A DNA stretch of 64,000 nt from Saccharothrix sp. HUAS TT1 (GTDB lineage Bacteria; Actinomycetota; Actinomycetes; Mycobacteriales; Pseudonocardiaceae), in NCBI RefSeq assembly GCF_040744945.1, contig NZ_CP160453.1, forward strand, positions 3,968,001-4,032,000, read 5' to 3'. Below the pieces are notes generated by a model. It saw only the letters and a program-made list of their open reading frames with translations. It ran no database searches and was not told the DNA's origin. Shown in pieces: positions 1-8,972 of the stretch; position 1 is the stretch's first letter; each line of letters opens with the position of its first letter. Made by a program: the position numbers and the translations under genes.

Positions 1-54
1 GCCGAAGCCCACCACCGCCAGGCGCAGACCGTCCACAACAGACTGAAGCTGTGA
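1..54 (+). CDS. Possible C-terminal end of a gene entering from the left
   Basis: Frame 1 is open from the first base and closes with TGA at 52-54, giving 17 residues with no recognisable motif. It may be the tail of a gene that starts outside the window. Nothing else supports it. Confidence 0.25.
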   Translation, partial: AEAHHRQAQTVHNRLKL

Positions 55-133
55 CCGCGATCACCCGCTCCCGCTGTCACGGGCGTCGAGCCGCAAGCGT
101 CTTGTGGCCGACCACCGTCCAAGGGGGAACGCC

Positions 134-523
134 ATGAACACCGCACTGTGGATCGTCACCGGACTGCTCGCGGCCGCCTACTTCCTCGGCGGCGCGGGCA
201 AGCTCGTCATCCCGAAGGCGAAGATCGTCGCCACCGGCCGCGGCGCCCGGTGGGCCGAGGGCTTCAGCAGCGCCGGCGTCAAGACCATCGGGGCGCTCGA
301 AGTCCTGGCCGCGCTCGGCCTGGTCCTCCCCGCCGTCCTCGGAACAGCGCCGGTCCTGGTGCCGCTGGCCGCCCTCGGCCTCGTGCTGATCATGATCGGC
401 GCCTCGGTCGTCCGCTTCCGCCGCCGGGAGTTCACGCTGCTGGCGGTGGACCTGGTCTACCTCGCGCTGGCCGCGTTCGTGGCGTGGGGCCGCCTCGGAC
501 CGGCGCCCTTCACCACCGGGTGA
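134..523 (+). CDS. DoxX-like small integral membrane protein
   Basis: A 129-residue protein that is almost entirely hydrophobic, with four predicted membrane segments (about residues 3-23, 45-65, 68-90 and 97-115). The pattern, with GGAGKL after the first helix, fits the DoxX/DoxX-like family of small quinone- or redox-linked membrane proteins, whose actual role varies. The ATG at 134 is chosen because GGGGGAA lies just upstream; an in-frame extension to 104 has no ribosome site. It reads toward the MFS gene on the other strand. No catalytic residue can be named. Confidence 0.75.
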   Translation: MNTALWIVTGLLAAAYFLGGAGKLVIPKAKIVATGRGARWAEGFSSAGVKTIGALEVLAALGLVLPAVLGTAPVLVPLAALGLVLIMIGASVVRFRRREFTLLAVDLVYLALAAFVAWGRLGPAPFTTG

Positions 524-530
524 CCGCCTG

Positions 531-716
531 GTGGTCCGCCTCGCCCTGCTCATCGGCGTCGCCTTGGACCACACCCACGAGACACCGGCCGTCGAGTTCC
601 CCGGAGGCCGGATCGCCACGCTCGACCAGCACCTGCGCCACCGGCCGCAACGCCTGTTCGACGGGCCGTCCGACCGCTACCCGGACGTCGTCGCGCCGCC
701 GGCCGCCGCGGGCTGA
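531..716 (+). CDS. Doubtful short ORF after the DoxX gene
   Basis: A 61-residue frame with a GTG start lies eight bases after the DoxX stop and overlaps the end of the convergent MFS gene. It has a short hydrophobic N-terminus and a polar remainder, no family resemblance and no clear ribosome site. It may be a remnant or a chance frame. Confidence 0.2.
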   Translation: MVRLALLIGVALDHTHETPAVEFPGGRIATLDQHLRHRPQRLFDGPSDRYPDVVAPPAAAG

Positions 717-1855
717 CCCGGTCGTGACCGGAGGACCGGGACCAGGGCGAGGGCGGGCACCAGCAGCAGCGGCACGACCAGCAACGCCCGCAGCACACCG
801 ACCTCGTCACCCAGCAGACCGACCACCGGCGGCCCGGCCAGGAACGCGGTGTACCCGATCACCGCCACCACGCTCACCCTGGCCGCCGCCCGGCCCTCCT
901 CGTCGGCCGCCGCGCTCATGCCCACCGGGAAACCCAGCGACGTGCCCAACCCCCACAGCGCCACCCCGGCCACGGCGACCACCGGCGAACCGCCCAGCAC
1001 CGCCACCGCCGCGCCGACGGCCGCCAGCAGCATGGTCGCCACCAGCACCGGCGTTCGCCCCCAGCGGTCCAGCGCGACCGTGCCCACCACCCGCCCGAAC
1101 GTCATCGTGGTCACGAACACCCCGAACACCGCCGCGCCCGCCGCCGGGCCGAACGCGTGACCGTCCACGAACGCCACCGCCACCCAGTCGTTCGCGGCGC
1201 CCTCGGTGAACGCCAGCACCAGCACCAGCAACCCGATCAGCAGGGTGCGCGGCTCGCGCCAGGCCCGCAGCACACCGCTCCTGCTGTTGCCCGCGGTGTC
1301 GCCGTGGCGGAAACCGCGTGCGGCGGCGACCGTGCCCGCCAGCGTCACGACGGCGACGGTCGCCAGGTGCGCGGTCACCGACAGACCCGCCCAGGCGGCC
1401 AGGGCGGCCGACCCGGCGGCGGCGACCGTGCCCAGGCTCCAGACGGCGTGGAAGCGGGGCATGACGGTGCGCCCCACCAACCGCTCGACCGCCGCCGCTT
1501 CGACGTTCATGGCGACGTTGCAGGTGCCCGAGCCGCAACCGAGCAGGAACAGGCCGACCGCCGCCGCGGTGGGGGAGGGCCAGACCCCGATCGCCGCGCC
1601 CGCGAGCACGAGGCCGAGCGCGACGCCGGTGGCCGACGCGCGGACCGCGCGGCGGGTGCCGAGCCGGTGGGTGACCTCGCCGGCGGTCAGCATGGCGAGC
1701 GTCGCGCCCGCCGACATGGCCAGCAGGAGCAGGCCGAGCGCGCCGGGGTCGAGGTCGAGCGCGTCGCGGGCGGCCGGGACGCGGGCGAACCAGGAGGCCA
1801 CCGCGACACCGTTGAGGCCGAACGCCACCGCCACCCCTCGTGCTGCCCCCGTCAT
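677..1855 (-). CDS. MFS transporter (YbjJ-like)
   Basis: A 392-residue major facilitator superfamily protein with about twelve membrane segments. The cytoplasmic loop after helix 2 reads THRLGTRRAVR, a version of the MFS loop-2/3 motif, and the halves are separated near residue 190. The type resembles YbjJ-like exporters, with helix 4 rich in Gly, Cys and Asn (GCGSGTCNVAMNVEA). It is divergent from the LacI gene; the 122-base gap holds a 16-base palindrome, so LacI control is plausible. Substrate is unknown; a sugar or aromatic compound is possible. The 3' end overlaps a doubtful short frame on the other strand. Confidence 0.8.
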   Translation of the reverse strand: MTGAARGVAVAFGLNGVAVASWFARVPAARDALDLDPGALGLLLLAMSAGATLAMLTAGEVTHRLGTRRAVRASATGVALGLVLAGAAIGVWPSPTAAAVGLFLLGCGSGTCNVAMNVEAAAVERLVGRTVMPRFHAVWSLGTVAAAGSAALAAWAGLSVTAHLATVAVVTLAGTVAAARGFRHGDTAGNSRSGVLRAWREPRTLLIGLLVLVLAFTEGAANDWVAVAFVDGHAFGPAAGAAVFGVFVTTMTFGRVVGTVALDRWGRTPVLVATMLLAAVGAAVAVLGGSPVVAVAGVALWGLGTSLGFPVGMSAAADEEGRAAARVSVVAVIGYTAFLAGPPVVGLLGDEVGVLRALLVVPLLLVPALALVPVLRSRPGQPAAAGGATTSG

Positions 1856-1936
1856 GCCGCCGCCCCTCCTGGGTGTTGGTGCCCTCGGCCTCGCTTGGGC
1901 CTCGTTGCTCAGACCTCGTTGGCCTCAACCCCACTC

Positions 1937-1952
1937 GTGGAAGCGCTTCCAC
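1937..1952. promoter_or_regulatory. LacI-type operator palindrome between MFS and lacI-like genes
   Basis: GTGGAAGCGCTTCCAC is a perfect 16-base palindrome with the central CG of LacI-family operators. It lies 26 bases before the LacI start and 82 bases before the MFS start, and probably serves autoregulation and control of both genes. Related palindromes occur at 7239-7254 and 8419-8428. Confidence 0.7.
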
Positions 1953-1977
1953 CACAAGTGCCGGCAGACTCGCGCGG

Positions 1978-2964
1978 GTGGCGGCGAAGCGGCGTGAGGC
2001 GACGTTGGCGGACGTGGCGCGACGGGCCGAGGTGTCCCCGGCGACCGCGTCCCGCGTGCTCAGCGGCCAGGGACCGGCCTCACCGTCCGCCCGCCACCGC
2101 GTCACCGCCGCCGCCCGCGCCCTCGCCTACGTCCCGAACGCCGCCGCCCGCGCCCTGGCCACCCGCCGCGGACCCCGGATCGCCGTCGCCGTCGGCGGCC
2201 GAACCGCCGACGTGCTGAACGACCCCTACGTCGCCCGCGTCCTAGCCGCCACCGCCGCCACCGCTGCCACTCGCGAGGTCGGCGCATCCCTCCACTGGCT
2301 GCCGCTGGACGACCCGGCCGAACTGGGGCGGCTGGTGGAGAACCGGGGCATCGGCGGCATCGTGGTCGTCAACCCGACGCCGTCACTGCTCGCCGTGGTG
2401 CCCCGCGCGGCCCGGGGCCGCGTCACCGCCATCGGCCAGGGCTCCCGCGACGTGCCGTCGTTCGACGTGGACAACGCCACCGCCACCACGCGCGTCATCG
2501 AACACCTGCTGACCACCGGCCGCCGCCGGATCGCCATGATCACCGGCCCCTCGTGGCTCCCGTGCACCCACCGCGCCCTGACGGCGTACCAGCGCACCCT
2601 GTCCGCCGCCGGCCTGCCCGCCAGACCGATCGAGGGCAACTTCACCGCCACCCGCGCCGAATCCGCCACCACCGACCTCCTGGCCCGCTGGCCGGACACC
2701 GACGCCGTGTTCGCCCTGGGCGACCTCTCCGCCCTCGGCACCCTGACCGCCCTCCGCCGCGCGGGCGTCGACGTCCCGGGCGACATCGCCGTAGCCGGCT
2801 TCGACGACATCCCCTACGCCACCCTGAGCCACCCCACCCTGACCACCACGACCAACCCCGTCGAAACCCTCGCCACCGCCGCGACCACCAGCCTGCTCGA
2901 CCGCCGCCCCACGCCCCCGCTGACCTTCTACCCGTCCACGCTGGTGCTGCGCGACAGCGCCTGA
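1978..2964 (+). CDS. LacI-family transcriptional repressor
   Basis: A 328-residue regulator. Residues 6-30 form the LacI helix-turn-helix (ATLADVARRAEVSPATASRVL), followed by the hinge with AARALA and a periplasmic-binding-like sugar sensor domain to the C-terminus (DAVFALGDLSALG, then GDIAVAGFDDIPYA). The GTG at 1978 places the DNA-binding domain at the N-terminus as is usual for the family; a longer frame from 1840 would read through the operator. Nearby GH43 enzymes and an ABC sugar importer suggest an arabino-oligosaccharide or related effector. It probably binds the GAAGCGCTTC-type palindromes at 1937, 7239 and 8419. Confidence 0.9.
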   Translation: MAAKRREATLADVARRAEVSPATASRVLSGQGPASPSARHRVTAAARALAYVPNAAARALATRRGPRIAVAVGGRTADVLNDPYVARVLAATAATAATREVGASLHWLPLDDPAELGRLVENRGIGGIVVVNPTPSLLAVVPRAARGRVTAIGQGSRDVPSFDVDNATATTRVIEHLLTTGRRRIAMITGPSWLPCTHRALTAYQRTLSAAGLPARPIEGNFTATRAESATTDLLARWPDTDAVFALGDLSALGTLTALRRAGVDVPGDIAVAGFDDIPYATLSHPTLTTTTNPVETLATAATTSLLDRRPTPPLTFYPSTLVLRDSA

Positions 2965-3570
2965 CGGCCGACTGACGACCCGACGGCCGACGGCTGATCG
3001 ACGACCGACCACTGCTCGCCGCCCGCTTCCTGCCGTCCACCTCCCGCTACTCGCCAGTCACCTCTCGCTGCCCGGTGCCAGTTCCCCGCTGCCCGACGCT
3101 CAGTGACCGACTGCGCTGACCGACTGCGCTGACCGACTGCGCTGACCGACTGCGCTGACCGACTGCAGGTGATCGGCGGGACTTGGCTGAGGTCCGACTG
3201 GCCGGTCCGGCTCGACTGATCAGCCAGGGCTGGCCGACCGGGCTGATCGACTGGTGTGGAGTGGGCCGGTGCGGGCCGGGCCGGGCCGGTGTGGGCTGGG
3301 CGATTGGGTATGCGGCTGGGCTGGGCTGGGCGGGTGTGGGTGCGGACTGGATGGGGCTTGAGTGGGCGAGCTGGGTGGGGCTGGGCGGGGGGTTCCAGTG
3401 GGCTGGGTTGTGATCGGTCTGGGGTGGTCGGGGGGAGGGGTGGTTGGGGCGGCCTCGTTGTTTTAACCGACGTTTCAGGGCGATGGAAACAGCGTTACAG
3501 CGAAGTCGGGCGGGCAGATTCACTCGATCGTGAAGCTGCTCACGGAGCAAACCTGCTGCTCAGAGGCACA
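2965..3570. other. Convergent intergenic region with low-complexity DNA
   Basis: Between the convergent LacI and DUF624 genes lie about 600 bases with no convincing gene. They hold a 13-base tandem repeat (3104-3166) and a strand-biased G-rich stretch with GGGCTGG-type runs (about 3245-3455). Confidence 0.6.
3104..3166. repeat. 13-base tandem repeat, about 4.8 copies
   Basis: The unit TGACCGACTGCGC repeats head to tail without spacers. This is a simple tandem repeat in noncoding DNA, not a CRISPR. Confidence 0.85.
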
Positions 3571-4140
3571 TTAGCGAGAACTGGACTCCCGCGCGACTCC
3601 GGACCCCCGCCGGTCCACCGCGACCGCCGCCATCAGCACGCACCCCACCATCGGCAGCAGCAACGGCGGGAGTTGCCAGGTGATCAGGAAGACCATGGCC
3701 AGCGCCATCACCAGCAGGGCGGACCCTCCCAGGTCACCCCCCGACCGACGCGAAGCCTCCCGCAGCACCGCCCACCACCGCGACCCCGGCGTCCACACGG
3801 CCGCCGCGCGCAGCACCACCACCGCCAACCCCACGGCCGCCACCCCGCACACCACGGCCACGACACCACCACCGGCCACCCGGTCCCGCAGCAGCACGAC
3901 GTCCACCGCCAGCACCGCGAACGCGACGACCACCCCCACCGACACGACCCATCCGCCCGGCAGCCCCGCGCGCACCCGCTCGAAGAACGCCCGCAGCGAA
4001 GTGGTCTCCCCGTCGACGTGCGCCTTGATGTGCGCGCACCCCGCCGCCAACGCGGGCACCAGCGTCACCACCGGCAGGGCTGCCAGCAGCACCAGCAGCC
4101 CCGCCGTCAGGCACTCGCCGAACAGCGCGAACCGCCTCAC
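3571..4140 (-). CDS. DUF624 (YesL-like) membrane protein
   Basis: A 189-residue protein with about five membrane segments, including ECLTAGLLVLLAALPVVTLV near the N-terminus and a C-terminal LLLPMVGCVLMAAVAV. The N-terminal pattern and the position at the end of an ABC sugar-import operon fit the DUF624/YesL family, common beside carbohydrate ABC systems and of unknown function. The GTG at 4140 overlaps the stop of the upstream permease (GTGA), so it is probably translationally coupled. It is the last gene of the lipoprotein-permease-permease operon. Confidence 0.7.
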   Translation of the reverse strand: MRRFALFGECLTAGLLVLLAALPVVTLVPALAAGCAHIKAHVDGETTSLRAFFERVRAGLPGGWVVSVGVVVAFAVLAVDVVLLRDRVAGGGVVAVVCGVAAVGLAVVVLRAAAVWTPGSRWWAVLREASRRSGGDLGGSALLVMALAMVFLITWQLPPLLLPMVGCVLMAAVAVDRRGSGVARESSSR

Positions 4141-4961
4141 CCCTTCAGCCCCGACGTCGACACACCTTCCACCAGGAACCGCTGGAAGAACAGGAAGAAC
4201 AGGATCACCGGCACCAGCGCCAGCATCGACATCGCCATCAGCGCCCCGAAGTCCGACCCCGTCGACTCGTCGATGAACAGCTGCAGCGCCAGCGGCAGCG
4301 GGTACTTGTCCGGGGTGCTCAGGTAGATCAGCGGCCCGAAGAAGTCGTTCCAGCTCCAGATGAACGTGAAGATCGCCGTCGTGATCAGCGCCGGCCGGCA
4401 CAGCGGCAGGATGACGTGCCAGAACACGCTCCAGTGGTTCGCCCCGTCGATCTTCGCCGACTCGTCCAGCTCGCGCGGCAGCTGGCGGATGAACTGGACG
4501 ATCAGGAAGACGAAGAACGCCTCCGACGCCAGGAACTTCCCCGCCAGCAGCGGCACGTAGGTGTCGACCAGGTCGAGGTTCTGGAACACCACGTACTGCG
4601 GGATGATCAACACGTGGAACGGCAGCAGCAGGGTGCCGATCATCACCGAGAACAGCACCGTCCGACCGCGGAAGCGCAGGCGGGCGAACGCGTAGGCGGC
4701 CAGCGCCGACGACGCCACCGTGCCGACCACCGACAGCACCGCCAGCACCGCCGAGTTCCAGAAGAACCGGCCCACGCCGATCCCGACCACGCCCTCGAAC
4801 ACCCGCTCGTAGTTCGCGAACGTCGGTTCGGTCGGCAGCAGCCGCAGGCTGCCCACGATCGCCTCGGACGGCTTGAACGTCGCCGCCGCCACCCACACGA
4901 TCGGGTACAGCACGACCGCCAGCAGCGCCAGCGCGCCGACGTGCCAGATCACCCGCTTCAC
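4137..4961 (-). CDS. Carbohydrate ABC transporter permease (MalG/CUT1 type)
   Basis: A 274-residue inner-membrane permease of an oligosaccharide importer. Six membrane segments are seen, and the EAA loop that docks the ATPase reads ELDESAKIDGANHWSVFWHV (about residues 185-204), the signature of CUT1 MalG-type permeases. The GTG at 4961 overlaps the stop of the preceding permease (GTGA) and has GGGGGACCGGAA before it. No ATPase gene is in the operon, as is common in actinomycetes where a shared MsiK-type ATPase serves many importers. Confidence 0.92.
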   Translation of the reverse strand: MKRVIWHVGALALLAVVLYPIVWVAAATFKPSEAIVGSLRLLPTEPTFANYERVFEGVVGIGVGRFFWNSAVLAVLSVVGTVASSALAAYAFARLRFRGRTVLFSVMIGTLLLPFHVLIIPQYVVFQNLDLVDTYVPLLAGKFLASEAFFVFLIVQFIRQLPRELDESAKIDGANHWSVFWHVILPLCRPALITTAIFTFIWSWNDFFGPLIYLSTPDKYPLPLALQLFIDESTGSDFGALMAMSMLALVPVILFFLFFQRFLVEGVSTSGLKG

Positions 4962-5929
4962 TTCCGGTCCCCCGAATCCCCGGAGTAGAAGACCCACCCG
5001 CGCGCGGTGCGGAACAGGAACACCGTCACCAGGCCCACGCCGAGCAGCAGCATCCACGCCATCGCCGACGCGTAACCCATCCGGTAGTCGCCGAAGCCCC
5101 GGTCGAACAGGTAGATCGTGTAGAACAGGGTGCTCCCGGCCGGCTGCCCGTTCGGACCGCCGACCACGTACGCCGACGTGAACACCTGGAACGCGTTGAT
5201 CGTCTCCAGCAGCAGGTTGAAGAACAGCACCGGCGAGATCATCGGCAGCGTGATCGACCAGAACCGCCGCGCGCGGCCCGCGCCGTCGACCTCGGCCGCC
5301 TCGTACAGCTCGCGCGGCACCTGCTTGAGGCCCGCCAGGAAGATCACCATCGGCGCGCCGAGCTGCCACGTCGCCAGCAGCACCAGCATCATCAGCGAGA
5401 AGTCGGGGTTGCCCGCCCACCCGCCGGTGTCGACGCCGACCCGCAGCAGCAGCTGGTCCACCACCGAGTCGTCGCTGAACATCATCTTCCACACGATCGC
5501 GACGCCGACGCTGCCGCCGATCAGCGACGGCCCGTAGAACGCCGCCCGGTAGAAGCCCTGGCCCGCGCGCTTGCCGTTGAGCAGGATCGCCACCCCGAGC
5601 GCGGCGGCCAGCTTGATCGGCACGGCCAGCAGCACGTACAGCGCCGTGACCTGCACCGATCGCAGCCAGCGCGCGTCGGTGAACATCCGCTGGTAGTTCT
5701 CCAGCCCGACCCAGTTCGGGCTGTTGAACAGGTCGTAGTCGGTGAACGACAGGTACAGCGAGGTCACCATCGGCCCGAGGGTCAGCAGGACGATCCCGAT
5801 GATCCACGGTGACAGGAACAGGTAACCCGCCAGGCCGTCGCCGGGCAGGCGGGTCCGCTTGGCCGGACCCGCCTGCCCCGCCGCGACCTCGCGGGACTCG
5901 CGCTCGGGCGCGATCGTCGCCCGGCTCAC
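4958..5929 (-). CDS. Carbohydrate ABC transporter permease (MalF/CUT1 type)
   Basis: A 323-residue permease with a 35-residue cytoplasmic N-terminus and six membrane segments. The ATPase-docking loop reads ELYEAAEVDGAGRARRFWSI (about residues 213-232). Large periplasmic insertions such as NYQRMFTDARW are typical of MalF-like members. The GTG at 5929 overlaps the stop of the binding-protein gene by GTGA, so the operon order is binding protein, MalF-like, MalG-like, DUF624. The substrate is inferred from the neighbouring GH43 arabinan enzymes and is not proven. Confidence 0.92.
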   Translation of the reverse strand: MSRATIAPERESREVAAGQAGPAKRTRLPGDGLAGYLFLSPWIIGIVLLTLGPMVTSLYLSFTDYDLFNSPNWVGLENYQRMFTDARWLRSVQVTALYVLLAVPIKLAAALGVAILLNGKRAGQGFYRAAFYGPSLIGGSVGVAIVWKMMFSDDSVVDQLLLRVGVDTGGWAGNPDFSLMMLVLLATWQLGAPMVIFLAGLKQVPRELYEAAEVDGAGRARRFWSITLPMISPVLFFNLLLETINAFQVFTSAYVVGGPNGQPAGSTLFYTIYLFDRGFGDYRMGYASAMAWMLLLGVGLVTVFLFRTARGWVFYSGDSGDRK

Positions 5930-7191
5930 GACCCCAGGGTCTCTTCGGCTTCGGTGAAGAACTGGTCGACGGCCTCGTCCACCGGGATGCGGCCGTACTG
6001 CAGCTCCTCGGTGATCCGGATGAACGCCTGCTCCAGGGTGCCGGCGCCCTTCGGCGGCGCGGGCGGCGTCGGGCCGAACTCCAAGCCCTCCTCGTAGGCG
6101 GCGACGGCGGCCAGCGGGCCTTCGAGCTGGGCGGCGGCGCGCTGCGCCTTGGTCGGCGGCAGGCCCCGGTTCGCGCCGAAGATCCTGCCGACCTCCGGGT
6201 CGTTGACCATGAACGAGACCAGCTTGGCCGCCGCCGCCGGGTGCTCGCTCTTCTGCGACACGCTCAGCAGCATCGACGGCTTCAGGTACTGGCCGGACGT
6301 CCCGGCCTTCGCGGTCGGCACCGGCCCGAGCTGAAGCTCGGCCTTGGCGCCCTTGTCGTAGCGGGCCATGAAGTTGTCCCAGCCGAGGTCGCCCGCGACC
6401 AGGTCCAGCTCCAGCGCGAACGACGGCTTGATCTGCACGCCCTTCTCGATCGGCAGCACGGCGCCCGCGTCGGCCAGCGCCTTGCCCTCCTCGAAGAACT
6501 CCTTCAGCCGCGCCTTGTCGAAACCGAGCTTGCCGTCCTCGGTGTAGAGCAGCTTGTCCTCCTGGCGCAGCTGCAGCTCCAGGTTGTAGTAGCTGCCGAT
6601 GTAGTTGCCGCCGCCGTGCACCCCGGTCTTCGCCACGATCGAGGCCATGGCCTCGCGGTAGTCGTCCCAGGTCCAGCCGTCCTTCGGCAGCTCGACGCCG
6701 GCCTCGGTGAACAGCGCCGGGTTGTAGATGTAGCCCCAGGTGTTGCCGCCGGTCGGCACGCCGTACAGCTTGCCGTCGATCTCGCCGGCGCCCTTGAGGC
6801 CGTCCAGCAGGTCCCCGAGTTCGAGGTTCTCGCCCTCCTGCTTCTTCAGGTCGTAGAGCGCGTTGCGGTCGGAGTACTCGCGGAGGTAGGCGAAGTCCAT
6901 CTGCAGCACGTCGGGCGCGTTGCCACCGGCGGTCTCGGTGGCCATCTTCTGCCAGTACGCCTCGAACTCCTGGAAGCTCGGCGTGACCTTGATGTCCGGG
7001 TTCCTGCTCTGGAACAGGTCGATCGCCTGCTGCATCAGCTCGGCGCGCTCGGCGTTCCCCCACCACGAGAACCGCAGGGTGGCGGGTCCGGCCTGGGTCT
7101 CGTCACCGCTGCCACCGCCACCGCCGCACGCGACGGCCAGCAGTGCGACCAGTGACGTCGCCAGGACTCTGAAACGTTTCAGTGCACCCAT
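5926..7191 (-). CDS. Extracellular solute-binding lipoprotein (sugar ABC importer)
   Basis: A 421-residue binding protein of solute-binding family 1. The N-terminus has a lipoprotein signal with the lipobox LLAVAC (about residues 17-22), followed by a Gly/Ser linker. The mature part begins ATLRFSWWGN and carries GKLYGVPTGGNTWGYIYNPALF, typical of oligosaccharide binders, with aromatic residues for sugar stacking. The ATG at 7191 follows GGAGGG. It heads the importer operon. A LacI-type palindrome lies 48 bases upstream, and a second palindrome falls within the signal-peptide codons. Confidence 0.92.
   Translation of the reverse strand: MGALKRFRVLATSLVALLAVACGGGGGSGDETQAGPATLRFSWWGNAERAELMQQAIDLFQSRNPDIKVTPSFQEFEAYWQKMATETAGGNAPDVLQMDFAYLREYSDRNALYDLKKQEGENLELGDLLDGLKGAGEIDGKLYGVPTGGNTWGYIYNPALFTEAGVELPKDGWTWDDYREAMASIVAKTGVHGGGNYIGSYYNLELQLRQEDKLLYTEDGKLGFDKARLKEFFEEGKALADAGAVLPIEKGVQIKPSFALELDLVAGDLGWDNFMARYDKGAKAELQLGPVPTAKAGTSGQYLKPSMLLSVSQKSEHPAAAAKLVSFMVNDPEVGRIFGANRGLPPTKAQRAAAQLEGPLAAVAAYEEGLEFGPTPPAPPKGAGTLEQAFIRITEELQYGRIPVDEAVDQFFTEAEETLGS
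7169..7182. promoter_or_regulatory. Palindrome inside the lipoprotein signal-peptide codons
   Basis: CTGAAACGTTTCAG is a perfect 14-base palindrome with a LacI-like CG centre, 9-22 bases into the coding sequence. It could be a downstream operator or could simply reflect Leu-Lys-Arg-Phe codons. Confidence 0.35.
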
Positions 7192-7238
7192 TCGAACCCT
7201 CCGGTCTCGACCGCTCCCCAGTGTGACACCCGGCACGG

Positions 7239-7254
7239 CGGAAAGCGCTTTCCG
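7239..7254. promoter_or_regulatory. LacI-type operator before the sugar ABC operon
   Basis: CGGAAAGCGCTTTCCG is a perfect 16-base palindrome 48 bases upstream of the binding-protein start, related in core (GAAnGCnTTC) to the palindrome beside the LacI gene at 1937. Confidence 0.7.
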
Positions 7255-7389
7255 GGAGGCTACGAGCACGTCGCGCCGACGTCAATGCCCACTTCGGCGC
7301 CTCCGCGACCGGTGGTCGCGCGTCTCGTCGCGCGGCCGAGCCCGGCCACCGCGGACCGCGGCGACCGGGCTCGGTGGACCGGGCGGGGC

Positions 7390-8358
7390 TCATCGCAGGT
7401 AGGGCCATCCGGCGGAGTCGAAGGAGAGCAGGTTGATGCCGAGCAGCGACGCGCCGTTGTCGGCGTAGTAGTGGTAGATCAGGACGTCGCTGTCGACGTC
7501 GGCGAGCACGTCCTGGTGGCCGGGGCCGTGGACGCTGCCCTGACCGGCCAGGATCTCGGTGCCGCCGCCCGAGGTCAGGGCGGCGCCGTTGCGGGCGACG
7601 TACGGGCCGGTGACGCTGGTGGAGCGGCCGACCATCACCCGGTAGGTGCTCGCGGCGCCCTGGCAGCAGCGGTCGAACGAGACGAACAGGTAGTAGTAGC
7701 TGCCGCGCTTGACGATGTTCGGCGCCTCGATCGCGCCGCCGTTGCGACCCGCGATGGAGCGCAGCGAGGTGTCGGACCGCAGGCCGGTGGACGGGTTGAG
7801 CGCGATCATCTTGATGCCGGACCAGAACGAGCCGAAGCTCAGCCACCAGCGGCCCTGGTCGTCGACGACCAGGTCGGGGTCGATGGCGTTGAAGTTGTCG
7901 CTGGTGCGGGACTCGATGACCAGGCCGCGGTGGGTCCAGGTGCCGGAGTTGCCGCTGGGGCTGGTGGCCAGGAAGATCGCCGAGCGGTTCGAGCCGAACG
8001 TGGAGGCCGAGTAGTACAGGTAGTGCTGCCCGTTGCGGTAGGAGATGTCCGGCGCCCACAGGTTGCGGCTGTTGTCGGTGTAGGTGTTGGCCCACGACGT
8101 GCCGTTGGGGAAGGCCGCTCCGGCGTTGCGGAACGCGGTGCGGTCGGTGGAGGTCTTCAGCGAGATGCCGTTGCCGGTGTGCGCGATCAGGTAGGTGCCG
8201 TCCGAGCGCTTGACGGCGCTCGGGTCGTGCACCCCGATGTCACCGGTGACCCGGCCGGGGCCCGGGTAGGCCGACGCCTGCGGCGCGCTCACGACCGACA
8301 CGGCGGTCATGGCGATCACGGCGAGCGCGGTCAGGGCGCGTTTCCTCGATGCGGCCAC
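7390..8358 (-). CDS. Secreted GH43 endo-1,5-alpha-L-arabinanase
   Basis: A 322-residue enzyme expected to cut internal alpha-1,5 linkages of arabinan outside the cell. Residues 1-30 are a signal peptide (SRKRALTALAVIAM, cleavage near ASAYPG). The five-bladed GH43 fold is shown by VHDPSAVK (catalytic-base Asp), NAIDPDLVVDD (pKa-tuning Asp) and GGAIEAPNIV (acid Glu). Length and blade motifs fit the arabinanase subfamily. The GTG at 8358 follows GAGGAAA; a longer frame to 8499 crosses operator sequence and would bury the signal peptide. It is divergent from a small ORF, with LacI-type sites in the gap. Confidence 0.9.
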   Translation of the reverse strand: MAASRKRALTALAVIAMTAVSVVSAPQASAYPGPGRVTGDIGVHDPSAVKRSDGTYLIAHTGNGISLKTSTDRTAFRNAGAAFPNGTSWANTYTDNSRNLWAPDISYRNGQHYLYYSASTFGSNRSAIFLATSPSGNSGTWTHRGLVIESRTSDNFNAIDPDLVVDDQGRWWLSFGSFWSGIKMIALNPSTGLRSDTSLRSIAGRNGGAIEAPNIVKRGSYYYLFVSFDRCCQGAASTYRVMVGRSTSVTGPYVARNGAALTSGGGTEILAGQGSVHGPGHQDVLADVDSDVLIYHYYADNGASLLGINLLSFDSAGWPYLR

Positions 8359-8418
8359 GATTTCCTCGATCTCTCGGAGGGGACTGGACGCGGCGGCGGG
8401 GTGTCCTGAGTGGAGCGC

Positions 8419-8428
8419 GAAGCGCTTC
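8419..8428. promoter_or_regulatory. LacI-type half-size palindrome upstream of arabinanase
   Basis: GAAGCGCTTC is a 10-base palindrome about 60 bases before the arabinanase start, sharing the core of the sites at 1937 and 7239. Confidence 0.5.
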
Positions 8429-8504
8429 CGGTCGCCTGCCGGGTCAGCCGGACCGGGAACGCTCCCGGCACCGTAGCGCAGCCCCGCAGCGGTGGGCAAG
8501 ACTG

Positions 8505-8565
8505 CCTGTTATCGCTAACAGGCTGGTCGAAAACCTGGCAGGGCCAGCGCTGTTAGCGCTCACAG
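8505..8565. promoter_or_regulatory. Two operators of a second type (CTGTTAnCGCTnACAG)
   Basis: CCTGTTATCGCTAACAGG (8505-8522) has perfect 7-base arms, and CTGTTAGCGCTCACAG (8550-8565) is a near-copy. Both differ from the GAAGCGCTTC class, implying a second LacI-type regulator, not encoded here. The same class occurs at 9068 and 9209. Confidence 0.7.
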
Positions 8566-8619
8566 ACGTAGGCGTCAGTAATGGGCGTCAACCGACCGTC
8601 GGCGGGGTACTGCAAGCGC

Positions 8620-8907
8620 ATGACGCATCAGGAACCGCTGGACCTCGGCGCGACCGAGCTGTCGGAGGCCGAAGAGGAGCGCGTCCGGCGCGAGCACGAC
8701 CTCGACCGGCCGGAGGTGTTCGACCGGCGCAACGACGTCGACCGGCGGGCGCGGACCCGGGCCGACCTGCTGCCCGAGGAGCGGGAGGCCGGCAGCGCCG
8801 ACCCCGAGGCGCAGGCCCGCGAAGTGCTGCGCGACTCCGACGTGCGGACCGAGATCCCGGAGTCGGCGCCGGACACGATGGCGGAGCGGCGCGAATCGGG
8901 CGAGTGA
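8620..8907 (+). CDS. Small highly charged hypothetical protein
   Basis: A 95-residue protein very rich in Glu, Asp and Arg (for example SEAEEERVRREHDLDRPE) with no hydrophobic core, probably extended or helical. The ATG at 8620 is chosen at the start of the charged region; an in-frame ATG at 8581 is possible and neither has a strong ribosome site. A long hairpin follows the gene. It lies between the two GH43 genes, but nothing links it to sugar use. No family recognised. Confidence 0.5.
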   Translation: MTHQEPLDLGATELSEAEEERVRREHDLDRPEVFDRRNDVDRRARTRADLLPEEREAGSADPEAQAREVLRDSDVRTEIPESAPDTMAERRESGE

Positions 8908-8972
8908 GGCCGGCGAACCGCTCACCGGGCCACCTGGCCCGCGTCCTGAGTGGCGCTCGGCTGGCTTGGGGA